Source of the DNA: Salegentibacter tibetensis
Lineage (GTDB): Bacteria; Bacteroidota; Bacteroidia; Flavobacteriales; Flavobacteriaceae
DNA: 64,000 nucleotides
Assembly (NCBI RefSeq): GCF_020164485.1
Contig: NZ_JAIQZA010000022.1
Span: 1-64,000 of the forward strand
Direction of reading: 5' to 3'
Shown: positions 15,189 through 24,558 of the stretch, in pieces
Layout of the letters: each line of letters opens with the position of its first letter
Position numbering within the stretch: position 1 is the stretch's first letter
The notes under the pieces: generated by a model
What the model saw: the letters and a program-made list of their open reading frames with translations, nothing else
What the model was told of the DNA's origin: nothing
The model's database searches: none
Translations under genes and position numbers: made by a program

Positions 15189-16643
15189 TTATTTTGGAAA
15201 ACGCAGCTTAAACGTAGTCCCTTTTCCTAGCTTAGAAGTAAAGGTAATGCTTCCGTTATAGGTTTCCACAATATTCTTTACCATAGCCAGACCAAGGCCC
15301 ATTCCGCTGGATTTAGTGGTGAATTTAGGCTCGAAAACTTTCGCTATATTATCTTCGGAAATCCCCGCCCCGTTATCTGATATTACCACAAATACATCTG
15401 AAGCTTCTTCGTGGATACTAACCATAATACGTGGATTCTCCTGCCCACCCATCGCCTGAATCGCATTCTTCACCAAATTGGTAATCACTCTAATAAGCTG
15501 CGTGCGGTCAAATTTGGCCAGAATTTCATCTTTTTCACTGGAGAACTGAATGTAATCCTCATTAAAAATATCCAGCGCCAGTTTTACGATTTTCGGAACA
15601 TTTAGCATCTCATTTTGCTGAGCAGGCATTTTTGCAAAATTCGAGAAAGCCTCGGCAATAGAGCTCATCGTGTCTATTTGATTGATAAGCGTGGTAGAAT
15701 ATTCGGCTACTTTCGCTTCAATATCGGGATCGTTTTTATCAAAATTCCGTTCAAAACTTTGCACACTTAAACGCATAGGGGTTAATGGGTTTTTGATCTC
15801 ATGGGCCACCTGTTTTGCCATTTCGCGCCAGGCTTGTTCCCTCTCGCCGGCAGCCAGTTTTACAGCACTTTCTTCCAGCTCATCTATCATACTGTTATAA
15901 GCAGCCACAAGCGTGTAAATTTCTTCGGAAGCGTCGGTAATATCTATCTTTTGGTTCCGTTTATCAAGCCGGGTTTCAGTAATTTTATCTGAAATAATCT
16001 TAAGGGATTTTGTGATATATTTCGACAGAAAATAAGACATTATTATAGCCAGAACAAGCATAAATAAATACACTTCCCCCATCCTTAATAGAAAATTGTT
16101 CAAATCACGGTTTAAAACCGTATCATCCTGAACATACGGGAGATATAAAATGGCAAGGGGTTTAAATTTACCGTCAACAATATAGGAATAGGAAGACTGA
16201 AACTTTTGACCGTTAAGTTCGGTTTTTTCGATATACCGCTTGCTTTCTGAGCGCTCCAGTTTTCTAAGTATATCCCTATCTAACTGATTATCTGTTGTAT
16301 CCCTAAAAAAAGACTGATCTGATTTTACTAAAAGCCGCCCCTGAAAATCATAAATATTGATTTGCATCTCGTGCACCTGGGCCATTTCGTGAATTTTATT
16401 TCGCTCCCTAAAAATGATATCAAGATTTTCTGTGTTTATCAAATAGGTAGTGCTTGCCAGGATAAACTTTATATTTTCCCTAATGGCCTGCTCCTTTCGT
16501 TCCAGGCGTTCGCGGTGGTAGTTTTCGGCTTCCTGTTTGTATTGATATACTGTGATACCAACAATTAAAATTGAAGCCCCCAGCACCAATAAGATCATGG
16601 AGATAAAAATGCGGGTACTTAAAGAAAGTTTTGAAAGCTTCAT
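15189..16643 (-). CDS. Membrane sensor histidine kinase, NtrY-like
   Basis: A 484-residue protein: transmembrane segment about 12-33, periplasmic sensor region (about 34-187), a second membrane segment about 188-210, a HAMP linker, a dimerisation domain with H-box [17 protein letters not shown] (phospho-His near residue 280), and an ATPase domain with N box [10 protein letters not shown] and G boxes DNGAGIS and [10 protein letters not shown]. The [10 protein letters not shown] form is typical of NtrY-type kinases. No response regulator gene is adjacent, so the partner must be elsewhere. Signal sensed unknown. Confidence 0.93.
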   Translation of the reverse strand: MKLSKLSLSTRIFISMILLVLGASILIVGITVYQYKQEAENYHRERLERKEQAIRENIKFILASTTYLINTENLDIIFRERNKIHEMAQVHEMQINIYDFQGRLLVKSDQSFFRDTTDNQLDRDILRKLERSESKRYIEKTELNGQKFQSSYSYIVDGKFKPLAILYLPYVQDDTVLNRDLNNFLLRMGEVYLFMLVLAIIMSYFLSKYITKSLKIISDKITETRLDKRNQKIDITDASEEIYTLVAAYNSMIDELEESAVKLAAGEREQAWREMAKQVAHEIKNPLTPMRLSVQSFERNFDKNDPDIEAKVAEYSTTLINQIDTMSSIAEAFSNFAKMPAQQNEMLNVPKIVKLALDIFNEDYIQFSSEKDEILAKFDRTQLIRVITNLVKNAIQAMGGQENPRIMVSIHEEASDVFVVISDNGAGISEDNIAKVFEPKFTTKSSGMGLGLAMVKNIVETYNGSITFTSKLGKGTTFKLRFPK

Positions 16644-16682
16644 AAACGATTATTAGCGCAAATTAATCAATTATCACACCAA

Positions 16683-17234
16683 TTAGGCATCGGGGTTTTT
16701 GGTTCTAATTCGCTTATAAATTTTGATACCCAGCATTAATATTGCCGCCAGTAAAAATATTCCTAAAACTCCATAAATCCAGTTAATCGCGTCACGTACA
16801 ATTACTAAAAAAATAACTGAGAAAAGGATTAAGGTAGAACCTTCATTCCATAACCTCATCTGATTAGAAGTCCATTTTACTACATTTTTTTGTAGTTCTT
16901 TAAAAATGAGGTGACATTTAATATGGTAGGCATAAAGCAAAACAACAAAACCCAATTTCACCAACATCCAGTCTTGCGAAAGCCATCCCGGCGCTAAATG
17001 CAGCAACATAAAAGCAAACAAGCTCGCTAAAATAGCCGAAGGCCAGGTAATGATAAACCAAAGCCTTTTAGTCATTAATTTAAACTGCGTAGCGAGAATA
17101 CTTCTATCCGGTTCAGGTTTTTGGGTGGCTTCTATATGGTAAATAAATAAACGTGGGATATAAAAAAGCCCGGCAAACCAGGTGATCACAAAAATAAGGT
17201 GTAAAGCTTTTATGTACTGGTAATATTCTATCAC
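16683..17234 (-). CDS. hemJ: HemJ-like protoporphyrinogen oxidase (CopD/UPF0093 family)
   Basis: A membrane protein of 183 residues with four to five hydrophobic helices. It has the conserved His in YIKALHLIFVITWFAGLFYI and the RLWNEGSTLILF segment. HemJ converts protoporphyrinogen IX to protoporphyrin IX, the step before ferrochelatase. hemH (19191-20225) lies on the same strand and the rest of the pathway is at 22-29 kb; no HemG or HemY is seen, which supports this role. A general CopD-like function is the alternative. The toxin gene ends four bases before its start. Confidence 0.85.
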   Translation of the reverse strand: MIEYYQYIKALHLIFVITWFAGLFYIPRLFIYHIEATQKPEPDRSILATQFKLMTKRLWFIITWPSAILASLFAFMLLHLAPGWLSQDWMLVKLGFVVLLYAYHIKCHLIFKELQKNVVKWTSNQMRLWNEGSTLILFSVIFLVIVRDAINWIYGVLGIFLLAAILMLGIKIYKRIRTKNPDA

Positions 17235-17237
17235 AAA

Positions 17238-17522
17238 TTATGGTTTTTTGGTTGGGTTCTGATGGGTGTTGAAGAAAGCCAGGATTATAATTTCTTGACT
17301 ATCTATTTCAAAAATCACTATATATGGAAAAGTATCAAGAAGAGCATTTCTATAACTGCCTTCCAACGGAAAGATATATGGATCAGATTGAATTCTGTTT
17401 AATGTTTTTTCAATATCATCTAGAAAACGCTTTCCCAAACCAGGCTGCTTGGCTTCATACCAGTCAATCGCATTTTTCAAATCAAATTGGGCTGAAAAGT
17501 TTATTTTCAGTCTAAAACCCAT
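17238..17522 (-). CDS. RelE/ParE-superfamily toxin
   Basis: The reading frame is open from 17615, but MGFRLKINFSAQFDLKNAIDW at 17522 is the family-like start, giving 94 residues. The ParE/RelE pattern is visible: an N-terminal strand, two helices (FDLKNAIDWYEAKQPGLGKRFLDD split over about 10-35), then strands with YIFPLEGSYRNALLDTFPYIV and an aromatic-rich C-terminus. Such toxins cut mRNA on the ribosome or block gyrase; which one is not determined. Its ATG overlaps the end of the antitoxin gene by 11 bases, so the two are translationally coupled. Confidence 0.85.
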   Translation of the reverse strand: MGFRLKINFSAQFDLKNAIDWYEAKQPGLGKRFLDDIEKTLNRIQSDPYIFPLEGSYRNALLDTFPYIVIFEIDSQEIIILAFFNTHQNPTKKP

Positions 17523-17784
17523 ATTTCTTTTCAATTTCCCGCTTTGCCTCTTCCCACGGAATTGCTTTCTCCGTGCCACTTTTATATGCCTCCAAACGGC
17601 GATCCAGTTCTTCAAGTTGTTCTTTAGAAAGCAAGTTTTTATGGCTTTCTACTTCATAATCTTTCTCAGGCTCTTTTACTTCTACTCCTTGCAATAATTC
17701 TCCAATTTGCTTCAGCAAAACGTCATCATTACAGGCAATGATCTTTTGCATCAGTTGTATTTTCAAAGCATTTATATCCATCAT
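17512..17784 (-). CDS. Antitoxin of the RelE/ParE-type pair
   Basis: A 90-residue helical, acidic protein directly upstream of and overlapping the toxin gene. The C-terminal part, LEAYKSGTEKAIPWEEAKREI, is the short toxin-wrapping peptide typical of addiction-module antitoxins of the CHP02574-like kind that pair with ParE/RelE toxins. No separate DNA-binding domain is obvious. Two consecutive ATG codons open the frame. The cassette lies between hemJ and a MATE gene in an otherwise housekeeping region, suggesting insertion. Confidence 0.8.
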   Translation of the reverse strand: MMDINALKIQLMQKIIACNDDVLLKQIGELLQGVEVKEPEKDYEVESHKNLLSKEQLEELDRRLEAYKSGTEKAIPWEEAKREIEKKYGF

Positions 17785-17835
17785 TTTTCAGCTATCTAAC
17801 AAAGATAGGGATTTATGATTTTTTCTTCGGAAGAA

Positions 17836-19191
17836 TTATTGCACGGTTTCAGGCCTAAGTTTTAATCTCATTTCACGATTTAAAAAATAGGCAGTAACAA
17901 GAGTTGAAAGTAAATCGGCAATGGGGAATGATATCCACACCCCAATTTCTCCAAAATAATTCGGTAAAATTAGAATAAGCGGAATAAAAAAGAAACCCTG
18001 TCTTGATAAAGTTAACAGTAAGGCCGGCACCGCTTTTCCCACCGCCTGGAAATAAGCAGCGCCAATAAGCTGAATTGCGACAATGGGTGTCGCGGCAAAA
18101 ACCCAGCGCATCGCCCCAGGAGTTTCGGCAATGATCGTGGGGTTTTTAGTAAAAATGCGAACAATTTCTTCTGAAAAAAACATAATCCCTGCGAAGACCA
18201 GTAAGCCTAATCCGCAGGCGTACAATATAGCGGTATTGATACTTTTGCGAACCCTGTGGTATTTTTCGGCACCATAATTAAATCCGGCAATTGGTAAAAA
18301 ACCCTGCGTAACCCCTAGTACCGGAAATAAGGCAAACATTAGCATTCTTGCGATAATCGCATAAATAGCTACCGCATCTTCCCCGCCCAGATCAAACAAA
18401 ATATTATTCATAAGCAGGTAAATTACACTTACTACTGCCTGCCTGGATAAAGTAACAAAACCAAGGGAACCAATTTCCCTAAGGATAAGTTTATTAAGCC
18501 CGAAATCTGGCAAACTGATTCTCAGCTCAGAATTTTTGGAAAGAAAAAACCAGAAAATATACGCAAAGCAAAAAAGATAAGAAGCTGTGGTAGCCCAAGC
18601 CGCACCCCACATTCCGAGTCCCATTTGGTTGATAAAAACATAATCTAAAAGTAAGTTTCCAACTGAAGGAATAATCATCGCGATCATCGCAAATTTAGGT
18701 TTTCCCTCGGCGCGAATTACTGTGTTCCCCATCATACAAAGCGCCAGGAATGGCACACCGTAAAGGACAATGGTGTAATAAACCTTCGCCGGTTCAAAAA
18801 TATCGCCTTTTCCGCCAAAAGCGGGAATTAGCGAATCCACGAAAAGCAATCCAATAATCACTAAACCGATGGTAAGAGTTAGCGTAAGACTGATTTGATT
18901 TCCGAAAGTTTTAAGGGCTTTTTTTCGGTCATCGGCGCCCAGTGCCCTTGAAATAATTGAAGAACCACCAATCCCAATAGCCATCCCAAGGGCGGCAATA
19001 AAGAATGAAACCGGAAGCACTACATTTATCGCTGCAATAGCTGTAGAGCCAATCCAGTTTCCAACAAAAATGGTGTCGATTAATATATTTAGCGACATTA
19101 CCAAAATTCCTACGGAAGCTGGTGCCGCTTGCTGTACAAGTAATTTACCTATTGGTTTTTCTCCGAGATTTCGAGAATTTACCGAGGCCAT
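17836..19191 (-). CDS. MATE-family multidrug/sodium antiporter
   Basis: A 451-residue protein with twelve hydrophobic segments arranged as two similar halves, as in NorM/DinF. Typical motifs include the N-terminal PIGKLLVQQAAPASVGIL and the AEGKPKFAMIAMIIPSVGN segment after helix 4. Such transporters export cationic compounds in exchange for sodium or protons. Its ATG shares one base with the hemH stop codon (TAATG), so it is co-transcribed with ferrochelatase, and a link to porphyrin export is conceivable but unproven. Confidence 0.93.
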   Translation of the reverse strand: MASVNSRNLGEKPIGKLLVQQAAPASVGILVMSLNILIDTIFVGNWIGSTAIAAINVVLPVSFFIAALGMAIGIGGSSIISRALGADDRKKALKTFGNQISLTLTLTIGLVIIGLLFVDSLIPAFGGKGDIFEPAKVYYTIVLYGVPFLALCMMGNTVIRAEGKPKFAMIAMIIPSVGNLLLDYVFINQMGLGMWGAAWATTASYLFCFAYIFWFFLSKNSELRISLPDFGLNKLILREIGSLGFVTLSRQAVVSVIYLLMNNILFDLGGEDAVAIYAIIARMLMFALFPVLGVTQGFLPIAGFNYGAEKYHRVRKSINTAILYACGLGLLVFAGIMFFSEEIVRIFTKNPTIIAETPGAMRWVFAATPIVAIQLIGAAYFQAVGKAVPALLLTLSRQGFFFIPLILILPNYFGEIGVWISFPIADLLSTLVTAYFLNREMRLKLRPETVQ

Positions 19192-20225
19192 TATGCTTCA
19201 ACCGGCTTTTGGTGTGCCCATTCGTCTACCCAACGGGAAAGCACTTTTACCCAATCGTCACGATCGTTAAGACAGGGAACTACAGTAAATTCTTCGCCTC
19301 CAACTTCGTGAAAAATCTCTTCTCCTTCCATAGCGATTTCTTCTAAAGTCTCCAGGCAATCTGAAACGAAAGCAGGTGTTACAATGGCTAGTTTTTTCAT
19401 TCCCTGTTTTCCAAAACGCTCTATTGTCCTATCGGTATAAGGTTGCAACCAAGGATCAAAACCTAAACGTGATTGAAAGGAAACACTATAAGAATTTTCT
19501 TTTAACTCTAGATATTCGGCAACAAGCCTGGTAGTTTCATAACACTGGTGGCGATAGCAAAATTGATGTGCTGCCGAAGCCGTTTGGCAACAGCTTCCGT
19601 CAATTTTACAATGCGATTTTGTAACATCACTTTTTCTGATATGCCGCTCCGGTACGCCGTGATAAGAAAATAATAAATGCTGAAAATCTTTTCCTTTCAA
19701 TTTTTCTGAAATACTTTCAGCTAAAACCCTAATATAATCAGAGTGATTGTAAAATGGCGGTACGGTGGTAAACTGCATTTTCGGGAAATTTTCTTTCCGA
19801 AGTTCTTCGGCTAAAACCAAAATGGTTTCCGTTGTCGCCATCGCGAATTGGGGATATAATGGAAAAAGCAAAACTTCATCAACTCCTTTATCATGCAATT
19901 CCTGCAGCCCGGATTTTATACTCGGTTCTCCATAACGCATCGCCAAAGCAATTGGCACCGAAGTATTATCATCCATTTTATTCTGAAGACGTTCTGATAA
20001 AACGATAAGCGGAGAACCCTCGTCCCACCATATTTTTTGGTAAGCTTCAGCCGATTTCTTAGGTCGTGTATTTAAAACAATTCCCCTTACTAAAAGTACC
20101 CTGGCCCAATACGGAACGTCAATTACACGTTCGTCCATCAAAAATTCGTCAAGGTATGTTTTTACATCTTTGGGATCGGTGCTTTTTGGAGAACCCAAAT
20201 TAACCAATAGTACGCCTTTGCTCAT
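19191..20225 (-). CDS. hemH: Ferrochelatase
   Basis: The last enzyme of haem synthesis inserts Fe(II) into protoporphyrin IX. The 344-residue protein starts MSKGVLLVNLGSPKSTDPKDV and has the catalytic His in LLFSYHGVPERHI and the distal acidic stretch FVSDCLETLEEI. Additional cysteines in KIDGSCCQTASAAHQFCYRHQCYET may hold an iron-sulfur cluster or zinc, a feature of some bacterial ferrochelatases. Its stop overlaps the start of the MATE gene. A 282-bp gap with hairpin repeats separates it from the ThuA gene. Confidence 0.96.
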   Translation of the reverse strand: MSKGVLLVNLGSPKSTDPKDVKTYLDEFLMDERVIDVPYWARVLLVRGIVLNTRPKKSAEAYQKIWWDEGSPLIVLSERLQNKMDDNTSVPIALAMRYGEPSIKSGLQELHDKGVDEVLLFPLYPQFAMATTETILVLAEELRKENFPKMQFTTVPPFYNHSDYIRVLAESISEKLKGKDFQHLLFSYHGVPERHIRKSDVTKSHCKIDGSCCQTASAAHQFCYRHQCYETTRLVAEYLELKENSYSVSFQSRLGFDPWLQPYTDRTIERFGKQGMKKLAIVTPAFVSDCLETLEEIAMEGEEIFHEVGGEEFTVVPCLNDRDDWVKVLSRWVDEWAHQKPVEA

Positions 20226-20315
20226 AATTTTTTTTTCAACGGTTTATAATTTTAACCCAATTTTGGAATAAAGCAAAGACTTATAATCAAGCCCCTGTGG
20301 GTGCCATTTTTGGGT

Positions 20316-20429
20316 CCAGCAGCATGCTGGTTTCATCTGTTTAAAATTCACCCCCATAGCGGGAATTCATCACAGGCTAGTAATCATCTCCCTATATATT
20401 GCTAACCTTTGTGTCCAGCCTCAAGCTGG
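20316..20429. repeat. Two short hairpin repeats (CCAGC-N5-GCTGG)
   Basis: CCAGC-AGCAT-GCTGG (20316-20330) and CCAGC-CTCAA-GCTGG (20415-20429) are each preceded by GTGT/GGGT and followed by TTTCA. They share flanks and look like two degenerate copies of one palindromic repeat. The gap 20226-20507 contains no other recognisable feature; CTGTGGGTG near 20295 and its partial complement near 20350-20375 may form a longer fold. Confidence 0.5.
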
Positions 20430-20507
20430 TTTCAATTCAAAAATAAGATTATTTGCTACAGGGAATTCCAAATACTTATTGCTGTTTTTTATACACCTAT
20501 AGAGCGC

Positions 20508-21260
20508 CTATTTTTCCTCTCCCAAAGCAAATAAAATAGATTGAAGAATATGCTCCTGGAATAATGGTTCTATATAAGATTCAATAGTATGTCCCAAACC
20601 GGTATAAATTGAAACTCCTCCGTGGCCGGTTTCCCTAAACCAGGCAATAGGATGCTCCTCACCGTTAGTACCGCCTTCGTAAGAATCTTCATCCAAATAA
20701 AGGAGCACCTGCATTTCAGGATTTAAATTTTTGTAGTTATACCATTCGTCGGTTTTGGACCAAACTTCTGGTAAATGAGCAACCGCGGGATGCTCTGGCA
20801 TATTCAATATTACGTCAGCTTGTTGAACTTCGGGATGCCCATCAAAATACCCTCCAACTAATTCTCCATACCAGGGCCATTCGTATTCCGTATCTGCAGC
20901 AGCGTGAATTCCGAAGAAATTACCACCGTTTTCAATATATTTCTCAAAAGCTTCCTGCTCTTCATCGTCCAGTACATTTCCTGTAGTATTTAGAAAAATA
21001 ACCAGATCAAATTCAGCCAGGTTTTCATCGTTAAAATCATCGGCATCCTGAGTAGTGCTTACTTCAAATATATGGTCTTCGCCAAGATCTGAGATAAAAT
21101 CTCTTCCGGTTGGGATAGCCTCATGCCAAAATCCGGCTGTTTTATAAAAAACAAGTACTTCTTTATTTTTTTCGTTTTCATTTTCGGTTTCCTGGGCAAA
21201 GCTGGAATTTAGGCCAAAAAAGAACGAGCAAACAAAAATGCTTACAATTATTCTGAACAT
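20508..21260 (-). CDS. Exported ThuA-domain protein
   Basis: A 250-residue protein with signal peptide (MFRIIVSIFVCSFFFGLNSSFAQ) and a ThuA-like class I glutamine-amidotransferase-like fold: VLVFYKTAGFWHEAIPTG, FLNTTGNVLDDEEQEAF, YIENGGNFFGIHAAADTEY and a GHTIESY end. ThuA-type domains are linked to sugar (trehalose-like) metabolism and are often secreted in Bacteroidota. The gene begins three bases after the AraC-type regulator gene ends, so they form one unit. Substrate unknown. Confidence 0.9.
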   Translation of the reverse strand: MFRIIVSIFVCSFFFGLNSSFAQETENENEKNKEVLVFYKTAGFWHEAIPTGRDFISDLGEDHIFEVSTTQDADDFNDENLAEFDLVIFLNTTGNVLDDEEQEAFEKYIENGGNFFGIHAAADTEYEWPWYGELVGGYFDGHPEVQQADVILNMPEHPAVAHLPEVWSKTDEWYNYKNLNPEMQVLLYLDEDSYEGGTNGEEHPIAWFRETGHGGVSIYTGLGHTIESYIEPLFQEHILQSILFALGEEK

Positions 21261-21263
21261 ATT

Positions 21264-22163
21264 TTAAATATTTGGGGTTAATGACATAATATATTTCTTG
21301 GGAGTAGTACCGAATTTCTTTTTAAAGGCCGCAATAAAATGACTCCCTGTGCTGTAACCCACTTTAAGTCCTACTTCGTTTACATTATAGTCCCCGCTAT
21401 CTAAAAGTTTTCGGGCATATTCCATTTTATAATCAAAAAGAAAGCTGTAAACCGAATCTCCGTAAATTTGCTTAAAACCTTCCTTAAGCTTTTTAAGACT
21501 CAAGCCAATTTCTTCAGATAATTCCTGGAGTGAAGGCGGCTCGGCCATCCGGGAAATCACAATATCCTTGGCTTTTCTTATTTTGATTATATTTTCTTCG
21601 TCACTAAGAAACGGGCATTGTTCGACATTTGGATCTTCGGTCCTGTTAAAATACAAACTTAGCAGCTCGTAAGCTTTCCCTTTAAAATAGAGGTTTTTAA
21701 TACTTTGAGTAAGGTTAAAATTCATCACCTGATTAAGCACTATCGCCATAGAAGGTGAAATTGGTCCATCTTTATAATATTTTTTATCCTTGTTATCGGC
21801 GCTTAAAAAAGTGATATACCCAGCTTCCTGTGAAAAAAGGGAATGGAATTTTTTTATGGATATCACCAGGGAAATTAACCAGGAATTTGGCTCCAAAACC
21901 AGGTTTAACGGAAGATCCTGCTGCGGGTTGTAGAGCAACAAAGAGCTCTCTTCATTAAGCGGAAGCTCGTAATTGTTATTATTGAACAAAAATTTACTAC
22001 TTCCTTTTAAGTTGAAATGAAACTGAATATAACTACTATCTATATCTCGAATAATTTTCTGAATATCAGGGGTTTCGTTTTGAAACTTTAAAAGATAAAA
22101 ACCATCCTCAATTTTCAACTCCTCAGTAAATCCTACAGCGTTATTTTTATCTTCTGAAATCAT
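21264..22163 (-). CDS. AraC-family transcriptional regulator
   Basis: A 299-residue protein: an N-terminal ligand/dimerisation region rich in beta-strand (about 1-150) and a C-terminal AraC double helix-turn-helix (about 198-295) with SLQELSEEIGLSLKKLKEGF and VNEVGLKVGYSTGSHFIAAF. The general layout resembles PchR-type regulators. It is divergent from hemA with 199 bp between, and I recall an AraC gene before hemA in other Flavobacteriaceae, so control of haem synthesis is a reasonable inference. It is also the first gene of a unit with the ThuA protein. Confidence 0.92.
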   Translation of the reverse strand: MISEDKNNAVGFTEELKIEDGFYLLKFQNETPDIQKIIRDIDSSYIQFHFNLKGSSKFLFNNNNYELPLNEESSLLLYNPQQDLPLNLVLEPNSWLISLVISIKKFHSLFSQEAGYITFLSADNKDKKYYKDGPISPSMAIVLNQVMNFNLTQSIKNLYFKGKAYELLSLYFNRTEDPNVEQCPFLSDEENIIKIRKAKDIVISRMAEPPSLQELSEEIGLSLKKLKEGFKQIYGDSVYSFLFDYKMEYARKLLDSGDYNVNEVGLKVGYSTGSHFIAAFKKKFGTTPKKYIMSLTPNI

Positions 22164-22289
22164 TTTTTTAAATTTTATCCTATTTAGAACAGTTCTAAAC
22201 TATTGAAGTCAAACCAACTATCACTACTGCAAAAGTAAGGATTTGCATTTTTTAAAGGTATAAAAAACTTAAAATAACTGAAAGCGATA

Positions 22290-22339
22290 CAAAAAGTACT
22301 TTGAGCGTTACTTTTTGATTTAACATTAGCTTAATTTTG
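22290..22339 (+). promoter_or_regulatory. hemA promoter -7 box and inverted repeat
   Basis: CAAAAAGTA (22290-22298) and TACTTTTTG (22309-22317) form a perfect 9-bp inverted repeat with a 10-nt spacer, centred about 30 bp before a -7 box TAATTTTG (22332-22339). The hemA ATG is at 22363. The site may be an operator for the divergent AraC-type regulator or another haem or iron regulator. Repeat and box are seen; the regulator is inferred. Confidence 0.45.
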
Positions 22340-22362
22340 TCCCGAATACCCTAAATAGGTAC

Positions 22363-23619
22363 ATGGAAGATTATCACATCGCAAGCGGAAAACATTTTTA
22401 CACCATAGGTCTTAGTTACAAAAAGGCTGATGCAGAAATAAGAGGACATTTTAGTTTGGACGAAGAAGCCAAGAACGGCTTACTTCAACAGGCTAAGGCT
22501 AAAGGCATTGATGCCATTCTCGTAACTTCTACATGTAACCGTACCGAAATTTACGGATTCGCACAACACCCATTTCAGCTAATCAAATTACTTTGTGAAC
22601 ACACCCACGGCACTGTAGAAGAGTTTGAAAAAGTGGCTTATGTTCATAAAAACAAACAGGCCATTTCCCATATGTTCAGGGTTGGCACCGGTTTGGATAG
22701 CCAGATTCTTGGTGATTTTGAAATTATTAGTCAGTTAAAAGTTGCGTTTATACGCTCTAAAAAGTTTGGCCTTGTAAACGCATTTTTAGAAAGACTGGCC
22801 AACGCGGTTATCCAGGCGAGCAAGCGAATTAAAAATGAAACCGAAATTTCTTCAGGCGCTACTTCAGTGGCTTTTGCTTCGGTTCAATATATTCTAAACA
22901 ATGTTCCGAATGTTTCCGATAAGAATATCTTGCTTTTCGGAACCGGAAAAATTGGAAGAAACACCTGCGAAAACCTTATAAAACATACAAAGAACGAACA
23001 TATTACCCTTATTAACCGCACCAAAGACAAAGCGGAAAAAATCGCGGGTAAATTTAACCTTATCGTAAAAGATTACGCCGATCTACAGGCTGAAATAAGA
23101 AAAGCCGATATTTTAATTGTCGCTACCGGGGCACAAAATCCCACCATTTCTGAAGAATTAATCTATTCGAACAAAGATCTCCTTGTTTTAGACCTATCTA
23201 TACCAAAGAACGTTTCAGAAGATGTAGCACATTTACTGAATGTAAAACTAGTTCACCTCGATCAGCTTGCGAAAATGACCGACGAGAATTTAGAACGAAG
23301 AAAGCAATTTATTCCTCAGGCCGAATCTATTATCAAAGAGGTGGAAACCGATTTTAATAAATGGCTGGAAACCCGAAAATTCGCGCCTACTATAAAAGCT
23401 TTAAAGAAAAAGCTTAGAAGCATGAAAGATGCTGAACTAGATTTTCAGCGTAGAAAAATATCAGATTTCAACGATGAGCAGGCCGAAATTGTGAGCAACA
23501 GGATTATCCAGAAAATAATGAAGCACTTCGCCAATCATTTAAAAGGAGATTCAGAAACTACAGATGAAAGCCTGGAGTTGATCCAGAAAGTATTTCAGCT
23601 TGAAGAACAGGCCAAATGA
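22363..23619 (+). CDS. hemA: Glutamyl-tRNA reductase
   Basis: First committed enzyme of the C5 tetrapyrrole route: it reduces glutamyl-tRNA to glutamate-1-semialdehyde with NADPH. The 418-residue protein has the catalytic Cys58 in VTSTCNRTEIYG, an NADPH-binding fold with LLFGTGKIGRNTCENL, and a C-terminal dimerisation domain. GLDSQILGDFEI is a further family signature. First gene of the plus-strand hem operon; its stop overlaps the start of hemC. The next enzyme, HemL, is not in the window. Confidence 0.96.
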   Translation: MEDYHIASGKHFYTIGLSYKKADAEIRGHFSLDEEAKNGLLQQAKAKGIDAILVTSTCNRTEIYGFAQHPFQLIKLLCEHTHGTVEEFEKVAYVHKNKQAISHMFRVGTGLDSQILGDFEIISQLKVAFIRSKKFGLVNAFLERLANAVIQASKRIKNETEISSGATSVAFASVQYILNNVPNVSDKNILLFGTGKIGRNTCENLIKHTKNEHITLINRTKDKAEKIAGKFNLIVKDYADLQAEIRKADILIVATGAQNPTISEELIYSNKDLLVLDLSIPKNVSEDVAHLLNVKLVHLDQLAKMTDENLERRKQFIPQAESIIKEVETDFNKWLETRKFAPTIKALKKKLRSMKDAELDFQRRKISDFNDEQAEIVSNRIIQKIMKHFANHLKGDSETTDESLELIQKVFQLEEQAK

Positions 23620-24536
23620 ACAAAGTAATTCGCATTGGCACCAGGGATAGCGAACTCGCACTCTGGCAGGCAAAAACAGTGCAAAACGCGCTGGAAAAAC
23701 TTGGCCACGAAACCAAACTCGTACCCGTAAAATCTACCGGTGACCTTAATTTAGATCAGCCGCTTTACGAAATGGGCATTACCGGGATTTTCACCAAAAC
23801 CCTGGACGTAGCAATGATTAAAGGCGAAGTTGATATCGCCGTACATTCTATGAAAGATGTTCCCACGGCACTTCCACAAGGAATTGTTGAAGCTGCGGTG
23901 TTGAAACGTGCCAACACCAAAGATATCCTTATTCATAAAGGCCTCGATTTCCTGGAAAGCGATGGCACCATTGCCACCGGCAGTTTACGCCGCAAAGCGC
24001 AATGGCTTAACAAATATCCTACTCACAAGGTGGTGGATTTGCGTGGAAACGTAAACACCCGAATGAAAAAATTAGACGATCACAACTGGAACGGAGCTAT
24101 TTTCGCTGCTGCGGGACTGGAGCGTATCGCATTAAAGCCAGATAATTTTATAGACCTAAACTGGATGATTCCTGCCCCTGCCCAAGGCGCAATGCTTGTG
24201 GTAGCGATGCAAGAGGACGAATTTACCCGAAAAGCACTCGCGCTATTAAATCATAAGGAATCTAAAATAACCGTACATATTGAACGTGAATTTTTAAAGG
24301 TTTTAGAAGGCGGGTGTACCGCGCCAATTGGAGCTTTAGCTACAATTGACAAAAATCTGGTTTATTTTAAAGGCGCACTTTTTAGTTTGGACGGAAAAGA
24401 AAAAATTGGTGTTGAAAAAACAGTTTCCTTAGATGAAATTGAGAATTTTGGAAGACGCTGTGCTGAAGAGATTCTAAACAATGGCGGATCAAAATTGATG
24501 CAGCAAATTAAGGCTGAAATTAACTCCGAAGGCTGA
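23616..24536 (+). CDS. hemC: Porphobilinogen deaminase (hydroxymethylbilane synthase)
   Basis: Joins four porphobilinogen molecules into hydroxymethylbilane. The 306-residue protein starts with RIGTRDSELALWQA and has DIAVHSMKDVPT, the substrate-binding GSLRRKAQW and DLRGNVNTRMKKL, and the Cys that carries the dipyrromethane cofactor in LEGGCTAPIGA. All catalytic elements are present. The ATG overlaps the hemA stop by four bases (ATGA), and hemD follows after 22 bp. Confidence 0.96.
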   Translation: MNKVIRIGTRDSELALWQAKTVQNALEKLGHETKLVPVKSTGDLNLDQPLYEMGITGIFTKTLDVAMIKGEVDIAVHSMKDVPTALPQGIVEAAVLKRANTKDILIHKGLDFLESDGTIATGSLRRKAQWLNKYPTHKVVDLRGNVNTRMKKLDDHNWNGAIFAAAGLERIALKPDNFIDLNWMIPAPAQGAMLVVAMQEDEFTRKALALLNHKESKITVHIEREFLKVLEGGCTAPIGALATIDKNLVYFKGALFSLDGKEKIGVEKTVSLDEIENFGRRCAEEILNNGGSKLMQQIKAEINSEG

Positions 24537-24558
24537 TTTTCATTTAAAAACTCCAAAA

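Noticed and set aside
20226-20507. Possible small RNA or riboswitch before hemH
   Set aside because: Only short degenerate hairpins are seen; no -7 box plus terminator pair and no known riboswitch motif. The gap lies upstream of hemH, but the repeats match dispersed elements better.
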